A program made the position numbers and the translations under genes. The notes beneath the pieces are model-generated. The model made no database searches. It was not told where the DNA came from and was given only the letters and a program-made list of their open reading frames with translations. A DNA stretch of 17,335 nucleotides from an uncultured Bacilli bacterium (lineage in GTDB: Bacteria > Bacillota_I > Bacilli_A > RF39 > UBA660), in NCBI GenBank assembly GCA_934132915.1, contig CAKPAK010000034.1:1-17335 (forward strand), given 5' to 3'. Below are positions 15,027-17,335 of the stretch, piece after piece; position 1 is the stretch's first letter; every line of letters starts with the position of its first letter.

Positions 15027-15060
15027 CAAATTCGGAATACTATTCCGAATTTGTTGACAA
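15020..15060. promoter_or_regulatory. 41-bp perfect palindrome (20-bp arms, 1-bp centre), likely operator
   Basis: Arms 15020-15039 and 15041-15060 are exact reverse complements around one base (15040), with CGGAATA-C-TATTCCG at the centre and TTGACA at both outer ends. The left arm contains the -35 box of the ATPase promoter. No T-tract follows, so it does not look like a terminator; a repressor binding site fits best. Confidence 0.7.
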
Positions 15061-15233
15061 ATTTGTGATATTATATTAACTTATTAAAAATAATTTATCA
15101 TCAAATCATATAAAATATAAAAAGAAAATTACAATTACCAAATTTGTAGCATTCTTATTACCAAATTTAGAGAATTGTAATATCTTGAAATCAAAAGAAA
15201 AAAGATTTATTAAATAAATAACAAATCTTAATA
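15061..15233. other. AT-rich intergenic stretch with inverted and direct repeats
   Basis: No gene seen. It has a 9-bp inverted repeat ATTACAATT (15128-15136)/AATTGTAAT (15173-15181) enclosing two copies of TTACCAAATTT (15135-15145 and 15158-15168), 23 bp apart. The terminator of the pilin gene follows at 15196-15229. Confidence 0.4.
15196..15229 (-). terminator. Weak rho-independent terminator after the pilin gene
   Basis: Minus strand: AAGATTT (15229-15223) pairs with AAATCTT (15208-15202) over a 14-nt loop and is followed by a T-rich tract. It starts 5 nt after the pilin stop codon. The stem is short and AT-only at its ends, hence moderate support. Confidence 0.5.
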
Positions 15234-15848
15234 CTAATCAGTTATTTTCTCATTAGTTCCAGCTGCTCTGTTAAATGAGAAATGTTGATCTTCAGCAGAA
15301 ACATAGAATTTACCATTTCTCTTAGCTACCAAAAATACTTCATAAGAACCAATCTTAGCATTATATCTAACTGCAGAACAAGTATTTGCAGCAGCATCAC
15401 TTTGATTTTCTTTTATATCATACCCACCATTCTCAGGAAGAGAAGGAGCAACACCAGCAATCACAATATCGTTATCTGAAAGACCTAAAGCAGTCATAAG
15501 ACTATTTCCACCTTTAAAATTAACTACCAACTTTGTATCATTCAAACACAACCATGTGTTTCTTTTAGTTTCTTGCGTATAAGTAATAAAATCATCACTT
15601 AAAGTTTTACTATTATTATCTGTAACAACAGAATCCTCAGTAACCCAAGTATTTAAACTATTAGCAGCACCTTGTGCAGTAGAATGTAAAGTACTTTTTC
15701 TCGAATTATTAATCGAATTAATAACACTATTAGCAGCAAGTCCCATAACGATAGCAAGAATTACAATAACAGCAAGTAACTCAATTAAAGTAAATCCTTT
15801 ATTATCTAATTTCTTTCTATTCTTTCTTATCATTTTTAACATTTTCAT
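15234..15848 (-). CDS. Type IV pilin-like (pseudo)pilin with N-methylation motif
   Basis: 204 residues from ATG at 15848, with GGAGG 7 nt upstream. A short basic leader (MKMLKMIRKNRKKLDNKG) ends in the prepilin peptidase site G18-F19; Glu23 is the conserved Glu5 of the mature pilin, and the hydrophobic helix TLIELLAVIVILAIVMGLAA follows. The globular part has two cysteines (101 and 157) that could form a pilin-type disulfide. Resembles competence/ComG-type or other Firmicute pilins, but no assembly genes (ATPase, GspF-like, peptidase) are in the window, so it depends on machinery elsewhere. It has its own promoter and terminator. Confidence 0.88.
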   Translation of the reverse strand: MKMLKMIRKNRKKLDNKGFTLIELLAVIVILAIVMGLAANSVINSINNSRKSTLHSTAQGAANSLNTWVTEDSVVTDNNSKTLSDDFITYTQETKRNTWLCLNDTKLVVNFKGGNSLMTALGLSDNDIVIAGVAPSLPENGGYDIKENQSDAAANTCSAVRYNAKIGSYEVFLVAKRNGKFYVSAEDQHFSFNRAAGTNEKITD

Positions 15849-15874
15849 TTTTTATCCTCCTTATTGTTAACTAA

Positions 15875-15903
15875 ATTATAATAAAAAAACAATTGATAGT
15901 CAA
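15875..15903 (-). promoter_or_regulatory. Promoter of the pilin gene, inside the rsmD terminator
   Basis: Minus strand: TTGACT (15903-15898), 17 bp, TATAAT (15880-15875). The -35 box lies in the loop and right arm of the rsmD terminator hairpin. Predicted leader is about 20 nt. Confidence 0.68.
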
Positions 15904-15914
15904 TTGCTTTTTTT
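15883..15914 (-). terminator. Terminator of rsmD (symmetrical hairpin)
   Basis: CAATTGA (15890-15896) and TCAATTG (15900-15906) form a 7-bp stem with a 3-nt loop, flanked by A7 (15883-15889) and T7 (15908-15914), so it can act in both directions. It abuts the rsmD stop codon. Confidence 0.7.
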
Positions 15915-16458
15915 AATTTTTTTGGTAAATTGATATAAATTTATCTCCATACTTTTTCTTTTTTAATAAAGTATATCCTTCTACTTCATTAGAATATTCA
16001 TAATTATACTCTAAAATAATTATCCCTTTATCAGATAATAAATGATTATCTCTAACAATCTCTAATATTTCTAATAAAATATGTTCTTTATAAGGAGGAT
16101 CAACAAAAATAATATCAAAAACATATCCCTTATCTTTAAATATCTCTAAAGCCTTACAATAGTCCATTTCTATAGAAGTACTTTTATCCTCTATCTTAAA
16201 TTCTTTTATATTTTCATTAATCACTTTTATACATTTATGATTATTATCTACAAAAAAACATCTCTTAGCCCCATTACTAATCGCTTCAATCCCTAAATTA
16301 CCACTACCCGCAAATAAATCTAAGACACATGCATCTTGAATATAATCTTGAATACTCCCAAATAAACTCATCTTTACTCTATCCATAGTAGGCCTAGTAC
16401 CTTCTATATCATATCCCTTTATCTTTCTTCCCTTTAAACTACCACTAATTACTCTCAC
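15913..16458 (-). CDS. rsmD: 16S rRNA (guanine(966)-N2)-methyltransferase RsmD
   Basis: 181 residues, normal for the family. MRVISGSLKGRKI is the standard RsmD start, then TRPTMDRVKMSLF, the S-adenosylmethionine loop LDLFAGSGNLG (46-56) and catalytic DPPY (120-123). It methylates G966 of 16S rRNA during 30S assembly. The start is GTG at 16458, overlapping the ylbF stop (GTGA), so translation is coupled. Neighbourhood ylbE-ylbF-rsmD is that of Bacillus (ylbH); ylbG is absent between ylbF and rsmD, and the usual next gene coaD is replaced by the pilin gene. Confidence 0.95.
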   Translation of the reverse strand: MRVISGSLKGRKIKGYDIEGTRPTMDRVKMSLFGSIQDYIQDACVLDLFAGSGNLGIEAISNGAKRCFFVDNNHKCIKVINENIKEFKIEDKSTSIEMDYCKALEIFKDKGYVFDIIFVDPPYKEHILLEILEIVRDNHLLSDKGIIILEYNYEYSNEVEGYTLLKKKKYGDKFISIYQKN

Positions 16459-16754
16459 CTAACACATCTTCTCCCATTCTTAGTAAATTTCTTAAGCCCT
16501 TGATTAATCTTCATCACCAAAAACATCAATTCATCATAATATTTCATATATCCCCTATATTCAGGATATTCATATAACTTCTTCTTTATCTCTAATTGTT
16601 CATATTCTATAGAAGTACTATTTCCTACTTTTAATAACTCTTGTATTTCTTTATTTTCTAAAACTTGTCTTTTATACTTCTCTAATTCTTTTATCATTTC
16701 ACTTTCATTCATAGCATCAATTAAATCAAAAGTCTTCTCCATTATTTTGTGCAT
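16455..16754 (-). CDS. ylbF: YlbF-family protein
   Basis: 99 residues, helical, no membrane segment. The start LIDAMNESEMIKELEKYK fits the YlbF/YmcA family, and position next to rsmD supports YlbF itself. In Bacillus YlbF acts with YmcA and YaaT as a complex that affects RNase Y and development; here the partner genes are not in view. It is shorter than Bacillus YlbF (about 149). ATG at 16754 has GGGAG 8 nt upstream; a second ATG four codons in is less well placed. Confidence 0.7.
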   Translation of the reverse strand: MHKIMEKTFDLIDAMNESEMIKELEKYKRQVLENKEIQELLKVGNSTSIEYEQLEIKKKLYEYPEYRGYMKYYDELMFLVMKINQGLKKFTKNGRRCVR

Positions 16755-16790
16755 AATTCTCTCTCCCTTAATAAAAAAATTATACTCTAA

Positions 16791-17012
16791 TTATTTTAAA
16801 ACATCAAGAAAACTCTGAATCATACTAATATTATCAATGGTACGATTAATTTTATCACTTGTAGTTAATTTATAATTTACCTTCATCTCTTCAACAAAAG
16901 CAGGAAAACTATTTGGATTACGATTTAATATTTTATACCAATTAGAATGCTCTCTTAAATATCTTTTTAAATTAATATCATGCTGAATTCTGTTATAAAT
17001 ATCATAAGTCAT
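16791..17012 (-). CDS. ylbE: YlbE-like protein
   Basis: 73 residues, matching Bacillus YlbE (about 79). LKRYLREHSNWYKILNRNP and the final NISMIQSFLDVL follow the YlbE pattern (F/Y-L-R-E-x-P-x-W-Y-R-x-L-x-R-N-P, then a helix rich in Met/Ser). Function is unknown in all species. The ATG overlaps the last base of the upstream ylbD-like stop (TAATG), so the two are coupled. The order ylbD-E-F-rsmD supports the call. Confidence 0.75.
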   Translation of the reverse strand: MTYDIYNRIQHDINLKRYLREHSNWYKILNRNPNSFPAFVEEMKVNYKLTTSDKINRTIDNISMIQSFLDVLK

Positions 17013-17335
17013 TAATCTTCAAACCTCTTATACAATGGTCTTGGATTATATTCTTTCTTACTAGATCCTGCTTCCTTAGAAGCAAATAATTCTCCAAATA
17101 ATCCCAAAGTTTTCTGCAAAGAACTAATTCCTTCTTGAACTTTATTAACATCAACATTTTTAGCCATTTTGACTAACTCTTCTAAATATCCACCACTCCT
17201 ACTATCACTTTTTACAGTACTCTTATTCTCCTCATTAAGTAACTTTCCCCAAGCATCTTCATCTTCCCCATACAAATCATACATCTCATAAAAATCCTGC
17301 CAATTTTTTTTACCATCTCTTACATACTGAATTAA
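17012..17335 (-). CDS. ylbD: YlbD-like protein, 5' end beyond window
   Basis: An open frame of 107 codons runs from the right edge to the stop at 17012-17014. An internal ATG at 17284 gives a 90-residue frame, but coding continues upstream: VRDGKKNWQDFYEMYDLYGE matches the YlbD motif (V-R-x-G-x-x-x-W-Q-x-x-Y-E-x-W-x-L-x-G-E-D). The rest, YLEELVKMAKNVDVNKVQ and a final helix, also follows Bacillus YlbD. In sporeformers YlbD is described as a coat-associated protein; in this lineage its role is unknown. Probably about 120-130 residues in full. Confidence 0.72.
   Translation of the reverse strand, partial: LIQYVRDGKKNWQDFYEMYDLYGEDEDAWGKLLNEENKSTVKSDSRSGGYLEELVKMAKNVDVNKVQEGISSLQKTLGLFGELFASKEAGSSKKEYNPRPLYKRFED

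Noticed and set aside
15054..15082. Plus-strand promoter from the right arm of the palindrome
   Set aside because: TTGACA is present but the region 16-18 bp downstream has no acceptable -10 box and no plus-strand gene follows.
1..17335. CRISPR array, tRNA or rRNA genes, insertion sequences, attachment sites, UGA recoding
   Set aside because: No spaced direct repeats of CRISPR type, no cloverleaf or rRNA stretch, no transposase or terminal repeats were seen. The genes end normally at TGA and use TGG for Trp.

Overview
The window is AT-rich DNA from a low-GC Firmicutes/Bacilli-type bacterium, probably an uncultured gut lineage near the Mollicutes/RF39 group (inference). Three things support this. 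The block ylbD-ylbE-ylbF-rsmD (15913-17335) is Bacillus-like synteny. Shine-Dalgarno (SD) sequences are strong GGAGG types. Promoters are clean TTGAAT/TTGACA-17 bp-TATAAT types. TGG encodes Trp and TGA acts as stop, so it is not a mycoplasma-code genome. Every gene I can support is on the minus strand.

Read in the direction of transcription (high to low coordinates): the ylbD(partial)-ylbE-ylbF-rsmD operon ends in a hairpin terminator that also carries the promoter of a type IV pilin-like gene (15234-15848). An intergenic region with a 41-bp near-perfect palindrome and a strong promoter precedes a DUF4143-type AAA ATPase (13688-14947), followed by endonuclease IV (nfo, 12740-13624).

The centre of the window (about 5305-12677) is a complete diversity-generating retroelement (DGR), apparently one long operon. 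A promoter at 12649-12677 is followed by a membrane-anchored variable protein with a C-terminal variable repeat (VR2, 10961-11056), two tandem small proteins resembling MutS domain I, two tandem Avd-like helical proteins, and a template repeat (TR, 9341-9436). Then come a structured non-coding spacer, a DGR-type reverse transcriptase (8207-9148), a second and larger variable protein with an internal variable repeat (VR1, 7269-7364), and a membrane-anchored hypothetical protein. A hairpin plus T-tract lies at 5305-5333. Aligning the three repeats by hand, 25 of 29 core differences between TR and the two VRs fall at coding-strand adenines of TR. This is the signature of adenine-mutagenic retrohoming. 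TR in the VR frame has 13 Asn AAY codons, and these are the codons that differ in the VRs. The RT and Avd would copy TR RNA into mutagenised cDNA that replaces VR1 and VR2, diversifying the ligand-binding faces of two surface proteins.

Downstream are a coiled-coil protein with its own promoter and a leader hairpin (3723-5291), then an operon of a DUF1292-like membrane protein, a NatA/NatB-like ABC exporter and the N-terminal 392 residues of a membrane-anchored M13 metallopeptidase that runs off the left edge.

Most notable points: the one-TR/two-VR DGR with doubled MutS-like and Avd-like accessories; the internal position of VR1; and a 23-bp hairpin between a strong SD and the RT start codon that, when folded, leaves 9 nt between them.
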